Shown: positions 32,408 through 41,727 of the stretch, one piece after another | How positions within the stretch are numbered: position 1 is the first letter of the stretch | Layout: every line of letters starts with the position of its first letter | Assembly (NCBI GenBank): GCA_947475995.1 | Contig: CANJNI010000035.1 | Coordinates: forward strand, 1-45,382 | Origin: Beijerinckiaceae bacterium | GTDB lineage: Bacteria > Pseudomonadota > Alphaproteobacteria > Rhizobiales > Beijerinckiaceae | Length of the DNA: 45,382 nt | Direction: 5' to 3' | The notes under the pieces: model-generated | The model's input: only the letters and a program-made list of their open reading frames with translations | The model's database searches: none | What the model was told of the DNA's origin: nothing | Program-made: the position numbers and the translations under genes

Positions 32408-34321
32408 TCAGCCCTCGAACCCCAGCGCCGCCCGCATCTTCCGGGAATATCCGTAGATATCCTCGCGCAGTTGCAGCTTGCCGGCTTCGTCGACCAGCGC
32501 GGTGAAATACTGGATATGGACCGGAAGGGTCTGCGGCAGGTTCACGGTCTTCTCGCCGCCGCCCACCATTTTCTTCAGGCGTTCCTGCGACCAGCCGTTC
32601 TGGCGCCCGAGAATGACCTCGGCCAGCGCGAAGGGGTTCTCGACCCGTACGCATCCGTGGCTGTAGGCGCGCTTGGCGTTGGCGAAGAGGTGGCGCGAGG
32701 GCGTGTCGTGCAGATAGACCGAATGCTCGTTGGGGAACATGAACTTGATGTGACCCAGAGCATTCCGGTCTCCGGGCGGCTGGCGCACGAAGATCTGGCC
32801 CTTCTTCTGGATCACCTCGTAACCCTGGCGAGCCAGATAGCCAGGGTCGGCGGCCAGCTTTGGCATCATCTCGTTCTTGATGATGGACGGCGGCACATTC
32901 CAGTAGGGATTGACGATCAGAAACCGCATCGTGTCGGAGAAGACGGGCGTCGGCGTCTGCGCCTTGCCGACGACCACGCGGGTGCGATGAACGACTTCGC
33001 CGCCGCGGCTGAGTTTCAGAGCGTAATCGGGGATGTTCACCTCGATCCGGTCCGGCCCCATGTCGCGCGGCAGCCAGCGCCAGCGCTCCATATTGGCGAC
33101 TATCTCGCCTTCGAGCTGGGTGGGTTCGCCGCCCGAAAGCGCCGCGATGGTGCGGGCCGTGAGCGTGCCCGAGACCGGCAGTCCCTGCTCGCGCTGGAAG
33201 TCCTTCACGGCGGTGGCGACGCGATTGTCGTAAACGAGGTCCTCGCTGACGTTCAAAGCCTGCGCGGTGTCGATGCCCAGCCGCGAGCGGATCAGCGGAA
33301 CGCGCGGGTCCTTCATTCCGATCTTCAGAATCGGACCGGACGGGATGCGCACCTGCGCCGGCATGGAGGGCTGTTCGCGACGAAGCTCGGCGAGCTTCGT
33401 GCGCAGGTCCAGATAACCCTTGTGGGACGGGTTGAAAGCCCGCAGAGCGGCGCCGGCGTCAGACGCTTTCGCGACGTCGGCGAGTATGACGGCGGCGTCT
33501 GCGACTTCGGGTTTCGCCGTGATGGTCGAGGCGATGGAGCGCGGATCGAGCCGCCCGCCGCTCGCCTGACGGCCGTAGGCGACGACCGCCTGCGAGAGCG
33601 CCACATCGGCGTTGGCCATGCCGACAGGATCGGACGCCGAAAGCGTCGGGATCCGGTAGGCGACAAGGTTCAGTCCGTCGTCTCCGGCGCGTTCCAGCCG
33701 GGCGATCGCAGCGGCGGCCTGCGGGGTCCACTTGCCGTTGTCGATCCAGACAGGCGCGAAACCGCGCGCCTCGTAAAAGGCGCTTACCGCCGCGCGTTCC
33801 CGGCGGATCGAGGAGGCGAAAGAACCTTTCAGGATTTCGGCTTCGCCCATGGCGGCCAGGGCGGAACGAACGCCCGCGACGACCTGCTGATCGCGCAGCA
33901 CGTCGCTGAAATCGGCGACGATTGCCGGAGGCGTTTCAATGTCGAGCCGCAGAACCGGCGCATCCGCGAGGGCCCGTGCGGCGTCCTTCACATCATCGAA
34001 ACTGGCCACGGCCTCGGGCGGCAGCGGGACGACCACATCGGCGACTTTCCGGTCCGTGGCCTGTTCGACATCGTCAAAGCGCGCGACCGCCTCGGGCGGC
34101 AGCGACGGCATCAGTGTCTGAATGTCGGCGATTGTCTGCGGCTGCCGCGTCACGTCCTCGAAGCGGGCTTCCACGTCGGGCGGGAGCGGGGCGACGAAAT
34201 CGTGGAGTTCGGGCGCCGGAGTCAGCGCGGCGTCCTGCGCGCGCGCTGCGCCCGTCAGGGCCAGCGCCAGAACGAGAGACGAGACGCCCGCCAACCGGAA
34301 CGCCAGACCGCGCGATGACAT
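32408..34321 (-). CDS. YcbB-like L,D-transpeptidase with four N-terminal repeats
   Basis: 637 residues, signal peptide about 1-28. It forms 3-3 crosslinks in peptidoglycan, or attaches proteins to it, in the periplasm. After the signal come four imperfect repeats with core LPPxxVAxFxDV starting at residues 46, 74, 100 and 130. Next is the scaffold domain with a SAFYEARGFAPVWI segment, a peptidoglycan-binding domain (VATAVKDFQREQGLPVSG), and the YkuD catalytic domain with FPNEHSVYLHDTP and SHGCVRVENP (Cys557). The catalytic Cys is intact. ATG 34321 begins the signal peptide although its GGAG is unusually close (1 nt). It is followed on the same strand by the DUF882 protein. In many alphaproteobacteria such enzymes make polar or outer-membrane-tethering links; that use here is inference. 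Confidence 0.92.
   Translation of the reverse strand: MSSRGLAFRLAGVSSLVLALALTGAARAQDAALTPAPELHDFVAPLPPDVEARFEDVTRQPQTIADIQTLMPSLPPEAVARFDDVEQATDRKVADVVVPLPPEAVASFDDVKDAARALADAPVLRLDIETPPAIVADFSDVLRDQQVVAGVRSALAAMGEAEILKGSFASSIRRERAAVSAFYEARGFAPVWIDNGKWTPQAAAAIARLERAGDDGLNLVAYRIPTLSASDPVGMANADVALSQAVVAYGRQASGGRLDPRSIASTITAKPEVADAAVILADVAKASDAGAALRAFNPSHKGYLDLRTKLAELRREQPSMPAQVRIPSGPILKIGMKDPRVPLIRSRLGIDTAQALNVSEDLVYDNRVATAVKDFQREQGLPVSGTLTARTIAALSGGEPTQLEGEIVANMERWRWLPRDMGPDRIEVNIPDYALKLSRGGEVVHRTRVVVGKAQTPTPVFSDTMRFLIVNPYWNVPPSIIKNEMMPKLAADPGYLARQGYEVIQKKGQIFVRQPPGDRNALGHIKFMFPNEHSVYLHDTPSRHLFANAKRAYSHGCVRVENPFALAEVILGRQNGWSQERLKKMVGGGEKTVNLPQTLPVHIQYFTALVDEAGKLQLREDIYGYSRKMRAALGFEG
33899..34186 (-). 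repeat. Four-fold internal coding repeat in the L,D-transpeptidase N-terminus
   Basis: Repeat cores lie at 34151-34186, 34067-34102, 33989-34024 and 33899-33934, each 36 bp, spaced 26-30 codons apart. The protein cores are LPPDVEARFEDV, LPPEAVARFDDV, LPPEAVASFDDV and TPPAIVADFSDV. Units 2 and 3 are nearly identical, pointing to recent duplication. Confidence 0.85.
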
Positions 34322-34502
34322 TCTCCAAGCCCCTTGGTGCTGCGACCGCCGGGGGGCGGCATCCTGACGCACAACCCCGACGATTCGCTACTTCAACTCC
34401 CAGACCCCTACGAAAGCAATGGCGTCCCGGCGGTGCGCGAACGCACAACCCGATTGCGCGGCGATGCGTTGCGCCGCCGCAACAGGAACTTCCTCCGGGT
34501 GG

Positions 34503-35249
34503 TTATTCGGGTTGGATAAATCCCACCGCTGCCAAACGCTCTCTGGTTGCTTCCTTTTTCAGCCAGGCGGAAAGCGCCATTGCTGCGCCGCTGATTTTTC
34601 CAGGCGTTGCCGTCTGATAAACAGTCTCTCCACCGAATTGCGCGGGCAACAAACCTGCAACCCGCACGCCCTTTACCGCCATGACCTCGGAAAGTTGCTG
34701 GAAACCCATTTCCGCCTCGCCCCGAGCAACGACTTCGGCGATGGAAACGCCGGCGGGAGTCAAGGTCGTCCTGCTTTTCAGTTCTTCGGACAGACCCAAT
34801 TGCTGAACGATACGGGCCATCAGCAAACCGGAGGGGCCTTCTTTCGAATAGACCAGCGATCGGGCTGCGCGGAGCGTACTGACGAATGAATCGCGGTTCG
34901 ACACGTCGGCCGGCTTTGCGTTTTCGTGCTGTACGACTGCGTTGCCGGATTTGAGGAGTGTCACGACTGAATCCGACTTCACGAGACCTTTGGCGATGAG
35001 GGCGTCGATTTCGGCTTTGGGAAAGACCACGAGATCGACAGATACTCCATCCTCGATCTGCTTGCGGAGCGCTGTGGCGAGTCCGTACCCGATGTCGACC
35101 TTATGCCCCGTCGATTTTTCGAACGCATCCACCTGCGCAGCAACAAAAGGTTTGACGGCAGTTCCGACAAAAGCCTTGAGCGTGTCGGCGCAAGCAGACG
35201 CGCCCCAAGAAATGAGAACCGCTGCACATACGACTAGCCTTGCCATCAT
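34503..35249 (-). CDS. ModA-like periplasmic substrate-binding protein, lower GC than neighbours
   Basis: 248 residues with a signal peptide (about 1-20, ending SACA). The type II binding-protein fold is indicated by LKAFVGTAVKPFVAAQVDAF, DLVVFPKAEIDALIAKGLV, SKEGPSGLLMARIVQQLG, MGFQQLSEVMAV and the C-terminal WLKKEATRERLAAVGF. This is the molybdate/tungstate-binding (ModA) superfamily in its broad sense; orphan members often bind other ligands. No modB or modC is adjacent. Hand counts on a few lines give about 55-62% GC against about 70% in the adjacent regulator gene, suggesting later arrival. AGGAGGAG precedes two tandem ATG codons (35249 and 35246). The 181 bp between it and the transpeptidase shows no gene. 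Confidence 0.82.
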   Translation of the reverse strand: MMARLVVCAAVLISWGASACADTLKAFVGTAVKPFVAAQVDAFEKSTGHKVDIGYGLATALRKQIEDGVSVDLVVFPKAEIDALIAKGLVKSDSVVTLLKSGNAVVQHENAKPADVSNRDSFVSTLRAARSLVYSKEGPSGLLMARIVQQLGLSEELKSRTTLTPAGVSIAEVVARGEAEMGFQQLSEVMAVKGVRVAGLLPAQFGGETVYQTATPGKISGAAMALSAWLKKEATRERLAAVGFIQPE

Positions 35250-35333
35250 CGAGCTCCTCCTGCTTTCATTGGGAGCAATATTGCAAGCAAGCACTGACCG
35301 GGCAATTTATATCGAGTTTTCAAAGGCCAAGCT

Positions 35334-36821
<1,488 letters not shown>

Positions 36822-36946
36822 GCAGCCCCTTTTCCCCGCCGGTCGTCTTGCCGGTGTGAAGGGCATGCTGGTCGATCACGGTAAATGTCGTGTTAATGGC
36901 TGCATTGTTTTGGGACTGCCGCGCGACAGCCCCAAAATAAGTGTGT

Positions 36947-37261
36947 TCAGGCGGCTGACCAACGGGGCAGCAGCGCCGACAGCAGCCGCGCCGGAGCCGT
37001 GGCGCGCTTTTCGAATCGAACCCCGCGTTCGGATTCGCGCCGCCAGACGCGCGTGGCGAGCCGGCCGCTTTGATCCTCCTGTCCGATGTAGATGCGGAAG
37101 GATCTGGGCAGGATGGAGTTTTCCACTATCCAGATGCGCGCGCCTTCGCCGGACACTTCGGTGACGAGGCAGGACGCATAGCGTTTGCGAATGCGTCCGT
37201 ATTCCAGCATTCCCTCGATCAGCGTGGGCTCACGCTGCACTTTGCGACGTTCCTGGGTCAT
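36947..37261 (-). CDS. PilZ-like domain protein
   Basis: 104 residues, a single small beta-barrel domain. The c-di-GMP-binding arginines are suggested by RRKVQRE near the N-terminus (R-x3-R) and the second motif appears as TEVSGEGARI, where Glu replaces the usual Asp/Asn of (D/N)xSxxG; the barrel strand FRIYIGQ and RVWRRESERGVRFE follow. PilZ proteins bind cyclic di-GMP or act as ligand-free adaptors; the altered second motif leaves binding uncertain. AAAGGAG sits 8 nt before the ATG. A CtrA-like box lies about 60 bp upstream. Same strand as the sigma-54 regulator, 125 bp away. Confidence 0.75.
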   Translation of the reverse strand: MTQERRKVQREPTLIEGMLEYGRIRKRYASCLVTEVSGEGARIWIVENSILPRSFRIYIGQEDQSGRLATRVWRRESERGVRFEKRATAPARLLSALLPRWSAA

Positions 37262-37321
37262 CTCCGTCTCCTTTGGAGAAGCCCAGATTGGGACGGAAAC
37301 TGCGTAGCTTCAAACGTAAAA

Positions 37322-37336
37322 TTACCAAACAGTTAA
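37322..37336. promoter_or_regulatory. Candidate CtrA-type box upstream of the PilZ gene
   Basis: TTAC, seven bases, TTAA matches the CtrA consensus TTAA-N7-TTAA with one mismatch. It lies in the 261-bp gap between the divergent PilZ and Rieske genes, about 60 bp from the PilZ start. Such a short motif can occur by chance. I see nothing else firm in that gap. Confidence 0.25.
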
Positions 37337-37522
37337 TGGACGCCTTTATTTGAGGGACCAACGTTTTTCCGCTGGACCGCGGAGAAGGACATTGAGGCGT
37401 CGCTGTTCCGCATATGCGCAATTCGCCGTCCGGGACCGCTCGGTCGCTTGTGGGCGGGCGGCGTTCGGCTAGACTGGCGAAAACCGTCGGTGGAAAGACC
37501 GAACGATTACAGGGAGAAACGC

Positions 37523-38677
37523 ATGGCGCGCGGACAGGAGGATTTTGCCCGTATCGGACCAGGTACGCTCGCGGGCCGTTTTCTGCGCACCTTCTGGCAA
37601 CCCATCCACACAGCCGCCGATCTGAAGGTCGGCAGGCCTGTCCGGGTGCAGGCGCTCGGCGAGTATTTCACCCTGTATCGTGGCGAGAGCGGCAAGGTCT
37701 TCATGGTGCAGGACCCTTGTCCGCACCGGCAGACGTCGCTGTTTCTGGGCTGGGTGGTGGGCGACGAGATCCGCTGTTTCTACCACGGCTGGCAGTTCGA
37801 CGGGACAGGCCAGTGCACCGCGCAGCCCGCGGAGAAGAAAAGCTTCGCCGCCAAGGTGAAGGCGCAGGCCTGGCGGGTGGAGGAATATCTGGGGCTGATC
37901 TTCGCTTATCTTGGAGAGGGCGAACCGCCGCCCCTGCCGCGCTTTCCGGAAGTCGACAGCGTCGATGGCGTCCGGGTCGTCAACGCGCATGCTGTTCCGT
38001 GCAACTTCTTCCAGCGCGTCGAGAACGATCTCGACGAACTGCACGTCCATTTCGTCCACAGCGTTTCGACCGATTCCTACGGGCTCGACGAAATGCCCGA
38101 GATCCGCGTGAAGGAAACCGAATACGGCATTCTGCGCGAAGGCATCCGCAAGGGCGGCGGAGCGAACGCAACCCGCACCGCGCACTGGATGATGCCCAAC
38201 GTTCATTTCGTCGATCTGCCGCCCTCGCCCGACAATACCGACTGGACGGTCCATCTGGCGTGGCGCGTGCCGGTGGACGACGAAAACATGACGACGTTCA
38301 GCGTCAGCCTGCGCCGCCGCGATCCCGGCAAGCCTGCCGAAAAGGAAGCCGCGCGCGCGCCGATCACGCCCGATCCGGCGCAGGTCACGCAAGATATCCT
38401 GAGCGGCCGCATCCGCATTCAGGACGTGCCGGCGGATTATCGCGGCCTCTTTGTGGTGCAGGACAATGTGGCGCTCGCCGGACAGGGCCGCATCACGAAC
38501 CGCAGCCGGGATCGTCTCGGCCAGTCGGATGTGGGCGTCACGCTGCTGCGCAAGCTCTGGGATCGCGAACTGAAGAAACTCAAGAAGGGCGAACCGCTCA
38601 AGCAATGGCGCAGGCCGCAGGAGCGCATGTCGCTGCTCGTCAACGCCCCGACCGCCATGGCGGATGTGACAGGCTGA
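37523..38677 (+). CDS. Rieske non-heme iron oxygenase, oxygenase component
   Basis: 384-residue aromatic-ring or O-demethylating type oxygenase (phthalate-dioxygenase group). The Rieske [2Fe-2S] ligands are Cys66-x-His68 and Cys85-x2-His88 (CPHR ... CFYHGW); the mononuclear iron site is Asp171-x2-His174-x4-His179 in DLDELHVHFVH. A typical terminal oxygenase needs a reductase, and none is in the window. Start at ATG 37523 after AGGGAGAA; the frame is open upstream to 37448 without a better site. A binding-protein gene follows after 27 bp, suggesting a joint uptake-and-oxidation function for an organic compound; the substrate is unknown. Confidence 0.92.
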   Translation: MARGQEDFARIGPGTLAGRFLRTFWQPIHTAADLKVGRPVRVQALGEYFTLYRGESGKVFMVQDPCPHRQTSLFLGWVVGDEIRCFYHGWQFDGTGQCTAQPAEKKSFAAKVKAQAWRVEEYLGLIFAYLGEGEPPPLPRFPEVDSVDGVRVVNAHAVPCNFFQRVENDLDELHVHFVHSVSTDSYGLDEMPEIRVKETEYGILREGIRKGGGANATRTAHWMMPNVHFVDLPPSPDNTDWTVHLAWRVPVDDENMTTFSVSLRRRDPGKPAEKEAARAPITPDPAQVTQDILSGRIRIQDVPADYRGLFVVQDNVALAGQGRITNRSRDRLGQSDVGVTLLRKLWDRELKKLKKGEPLKQWRRPQERMSLLVNAPTAMADVTG

Positions 38678-38704
38678 TCCGAAATAAACTTACGGGAGGG
38701 ACTC

Positions 38705-39778
38705 ATGTTGAAACGCATCGCGCCGCTGGCGGCGCTCGTCACGCTGGCTTTTGCCGGGTCTGCACTGGCGCAGGATTTTTCGCCCGCGCTGAAAAAGCTC
38801 ATCGAGGATTCGAAGAAGAATCCGAGCCTGTCGCTTTCGTGGGGTCAGTCAACGCTCGGCGGCTCGCGCGCGGCCTCGCAGGTCGAAGCCGGCATGAACA
38901 AGCTGTTCGGCACCAGCATCAAGATCAGGTTCACGCCCGGCCCTTCCATGCCGGCCATCGGCAACGAGATCGCCATGCGGGCGACGGCAGGCCAGCCGTC
39001 GAACACGGACGTTTATGTCGCCTTCTCGCGCGACATGTCCGAACTCGTGGACAAGAAGCTGTTCCGCGCCGTCAATTGGCAGGAGCTTCTGCCGGGCCGT
39101 ATCACCAGTGAAGCGGTCGAGGCCGACGGCACCGCGTTGAAGATCGTCACAGGTCTGCTGGGCGTCACCTACAATACGCAGCTTGCGCCTTTCAAACCTG
39201 AGCGGCTGACGGATTTCCTCAAGCCGGAATGGAAAGGCAAGCTCGCCACCACGCCTTATTCGGCGGGTTTCGACATTCTGGCCGGCAAGGACATTTTCGG
39301 GCCCGCGAAGGCGCTCGAATACGCAAAGGCCCTGTCGCCGCAGATCGCCGGCCTGACGCGCTGCGACGAGAACGAACGTCTGGCGTCCGGCGAGTTTCTG
39401 GCGATGGTGATCGACTGCGGCGAGCTGGGGCTGGACGCCATCATCAAGAAAGGCGCGCCGATCGCGCATTTCACCCCGAAAGATTATCCGGTGATGAGCT
39501 TCTACTATCTGTCGGTGCCAAAGAACGCCGCCAATCCGGAAGCCGCGATCCTCTACACGCTCTATTCCTCGCTGCCTGACGGCCAGAAGATCATCCGCGA
39601 GTCGTGGGGCGCCGACATGCATCTTTATCCCGAAGCCATGATGCACAAGCGCGCGGAAGAGACCGAAAAGGAAATCGGCCAGAAGCTTCACGCCATCGAC
39701 CTCGCCTGGCAGCACGAGAACAACGAGGGTCGCAAGACTCATGGCGAGATCAACAAGATTCTCGCCGTGAAGAAATAG
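38705..39778 (+). CDS. Fe(III)-type (FbpA/AfuA-like) ABC substrate-binding protein
   Basis: 357 residues with a signal peptide (about 1-22, ending SALAQ). Type II binding-protein features include FTPGPSMPAIGNEIAMRA, VTGLLGVTYNT, LTDFLKPEWKGKL and YYLSVPKNAANPEAA. The superfamily (extracellular solute-binding, with iron, thiamine, 2-aminoethylphosphonate or polyamine ligands) is clear, the ligand is not; iron-binding Tyr pairs are not obvious. It lies between a Rieske oxygenase and, beyond a palindromic repeat, a matching double permease. GGGAGG precedes the ATG. Confidence 0.9.
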   Translation: MLKRIAPLAALVTLAFAGSALAQDFSPALKKLIEDSKKNPSLSLSWGQSTLGGSRAASQVEAGMNKLFGTSIKIRFTPGPSMPAIGNEIAMRATAGQPSNTDVYVAFSRDMSELVDKKLFRAVNWQELLPGRITSEAVEADGTALKIVTGLLGVTYNTQLAPFKPERLTDFLKPEWKGKLATTPYSAGFDILAGKDIFGPAKALEYAKALSPQIAGLTRCDENERLASGEFLAMVIDCGELGLDAIIKKGAPIAHFTPKDYPVMSFYYLSVPKNAANPEAAILYTLYSSLPDGQKIIRESWGADMHLYPEAMMHKRAEETEKEIGQKLHAIDLAWQHENNEGRKTHGEINKILAVKK

Positions 39779-39793
39779 CCTTGCTCTTCGAAA

Positions 39794-39930
39794 TGGTCCG
39801 CCCTCTCCTTCGAGACGGCTTGCGTTGCAAGCCTCCTCAGGATGAGGGCTACTTTCACTTCGCGCATCTGGCAGTAGCCCTCATCCTGAGGAGCGCACGA
39901 AGTGCGCGTCTCGAAGGAGAGGGCGGGCCA
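39794..39930. repeat. 137-bp palindromic repeat able to form a four-way (cloverleaf-like) structure
   Basis: Four stems use almost every base. The outer stem pairs 39794-39817 with 39907-39930 (24 bp, one mismatch). A left side hairpin is GGCTTGC-GTT-GCAAGCC (39817-39833). The inner stem pairs 39833-39853 with 39873-39893 (21 bp, perfect) around a 19-nt loop. A right side hairpin is GCGCAC-GAA-GTGCGC (39893-39907). The modules CCTCAGGATGAGG and CGTCTCGAAGGA recur, as I remember, as dispersed intergenic repeats in Hyphomicrobiales genomes. It sits between the binding-protein and permease genes of one probable operon and could act in mRNA processing, differential expression or as a non-autonomous mobile element. 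Confidence 0.88.
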
Positions 39931-39957
39931 CGCAACCGGCGTTAAACGAATCCCCGA

Positions 39958-41727
39958 ATGGTCTCTCTCCCCAAAGCCACCGTCGCAGATGTGACGCCCC
40001 GCCGCCTGCCGCGGCGCGGCGCGGAAGAGGCTGACCTGTCGGTGTTCGGCATGCTGATGAGCGTGCAGCTCGTCAGCTCCCTGATCGTGCTTCTGCTGGT
40101 CTGCGCGCTCTGGCTGAGTTTTGTCGAGGGACGACCGGGCGACCCGAATGTCTCGCATTCGCTGGCCAATTACGTCGAGGTCTTTTCAAGCCCGTTCACC
40201 TGGACGGTGCTGGGCAACACGATCGGCTTCTCGCTGATCACGCTGGTTGTCGCCCTGGCCTTCGGGCTTCCGGCTGCGTGGCTTGCCGAGCGCACGGACT
40301 TTCCGGGCAAGACGCTGCTCTTTACGCTGATGACCATCGGAATGCTGATTCCCGGTTTCGCCATCGCGATGGGCTGGCTGTTCCTGCTGCATCCTCGCAT
40401 TGGCCTCATCAACATATGGCTGAAACAGGCTTTCGGTTTTGCCGATGCGCCCCTGAACATCGCCACCATCACCGGCATGGGCTGGGTGCAGGGGCTGAGC
40501 CTCGCGCCTGTGGCGTTCATCATGACGGCGGCCGTGTTCCGCGCCATGGACCCATCGTTCGAGGAAGCCGCCCAGATGAGCGGCGCGGGGCGTCTGCGCA
40601 CGTTGAGGCGCATCACGGCCTCGCTCGCATGGCCGGGCATTCTGGCGGCCTCGCTTTACATCGCCACAATGGGCTTTGCGGCCTTCGACGTGCCGGCCAT
40701 CATCGGCTGGGGCAACCGCGTTTATACATTCTCGACCTATCTGCTGCTGCAATTGCGACCCGACGACACCGCGCCGCGTTTCGGGATGGCTGCCGCGCTG
40801 TCCAGCGTCGTCATCGGCCTCGCGATCGCGATGAGCTTCTGGTACGCGCAGATGCAGAAGCGCGCCCGCCAGTATCAGGTCGTCACCGGCAAGGCGTACC
40901 GCCCCAATCTTTTGCGTCTGGGCAAATGGCGCTGGACCGCATGGGGCTTCGTGGCGCTGTATCTTTTTCTCAGCAAGGTTCTGCCGATCCTGCTGATGAT
41001 CTGGGCCTCGCTGCTGCCCTTTTTCCAGATGCCGTCCGCACGCGCGCTGGCGAGCCTGTCTGTCGATCACTACACGAACGATCTGCCGTGGGATCTGATC
41101 TTCGACGGCATGAAGAACACCGCGCTGCTGATGCTCATCGTCCCGACCGTCACGATGGCGGCGAGTTTCTGCTTCTCGTGGATCGTCCTGCGCTCGCAGA
41201 TCAAGGGCCGCCACTGGTTCGATTTCATCGCCTTTCTGCCCCATGCGGTGCCGGGCATCATCTTCGGCGTCTCGACTCTTCTCTTCGCGCTCTATATCGC
41301 CGGGCCGCGCATTCCGCTGTTCGGGTCGATCTTCAGCCTCGTCATTGTGCTGTTGATCGCCCGCATCAGCTACGGCACGCGCATGACGAACAGCGGGCTC
41401 ATCCAGATTCACCGCGAGCTGGAGGAATCCGCCATCGTGTCGGGCGCCTCGACGAGCGCGGTGATCCGGCGGATTCTGGTCCCGCTCATGGCCCCGACCC
41501 TGCTCTATGCGTGGCTGTGGGTGGCGCTGTTGACGTTCCGGGAACTGACTTTGGTGATCGTGCTGACTACGCGCGACAACATGACCTTGCCGGTCGTGGT
41601 CTGGAGCCTGTGGCTCTCGGGCGGACTTGGCACGTCGTCCGCCCTGACGCTGATCCTTCTGGTGCTGATGATCCCGGTGATCGGCCTTTACTGGTGGGTC
41701 GCCCGCAAGCGGGGACTGACAGTCTGA
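39958..41727 (+). CDS. Fused double ABC permease (FbpB/AfuB/ThiP type)
   Basis: 589 residues with about twelve membrane segments in two homologous halves. Each half has a coupling (EAA) motif: EEAAQMSGAGRLRTLRRI from residue 202 and EESAIVSGASTSAVIRRI from residue 489. Fused permeases of this kind pair with Fe(III)/thiamine/phosphonate-type binding proteins such as the upstream gene. The expected ATPase gene is absent: the next + strand gene is an oligoendopeptidase. The SsuB-like ATPase elsewhere in the window is of another family. The stop abuts the stop of the convergent gene with no spacer. ATG 39958 has only weak Shine-Dalgarno support. Confidence 0.9.
   Translation: MVSLPKATVADVTPRRLPRRGAEEADLSVFGMLMSVQLVSSLIVLLLVCALWLSFVEGRPGDPNVSHSLANYVEVFSSPFTWTVLGNTIGFSLITLVVALAFGLPAAWLAERTDFPGKTLLFTLMTIGMLIPGFAIAMGWLFLLHPRIGLINIWLKQAFGFADAPLNIATITGMGWVQGLSLAPVAFIMTAAVFRAMDPSFEEAAQMSGAGRLRTLRRITASLAWPGILAASLYIATMGFAAFDVPAIIGWGNRVYTFSTYLLLQLRPDDTAPRFGMAAALSSVVIGLAIAMSFWYAQMQKRARQYQVVTGKAYRPNLLRLGKWRWTAWGFVALYLFLSKVLPILLMIWASLLPFFQMPSARALASLSVDHYTNDLPWDLIFDGMKNTALLMLIVPTVTMAASFCFSWIVLRSQIKGRHWFDFIAFLPHAVPGIIFGVSTLLFALYIAGPRIPLFGSIFSLVIVLLIARISYGTRMTNSGLIQIHRELEESAIVSGASTSAVIRRILVPLMAPTLLYAWLWVALLTFRELTLVIVLTTRDNMTLPVVVWSLWLSGGLGTSSALTLILLVLMIPVIGLYWWVARKRGLTV

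Noticed and set aside
36908-36937. Inverted repeat TTTTGGG/CCCAAAA between the PilZ and sigma-54 regulator genes as a terminator
   Set aside because: The stem is short with an internal mismatch, and no T tract follows on either strand.
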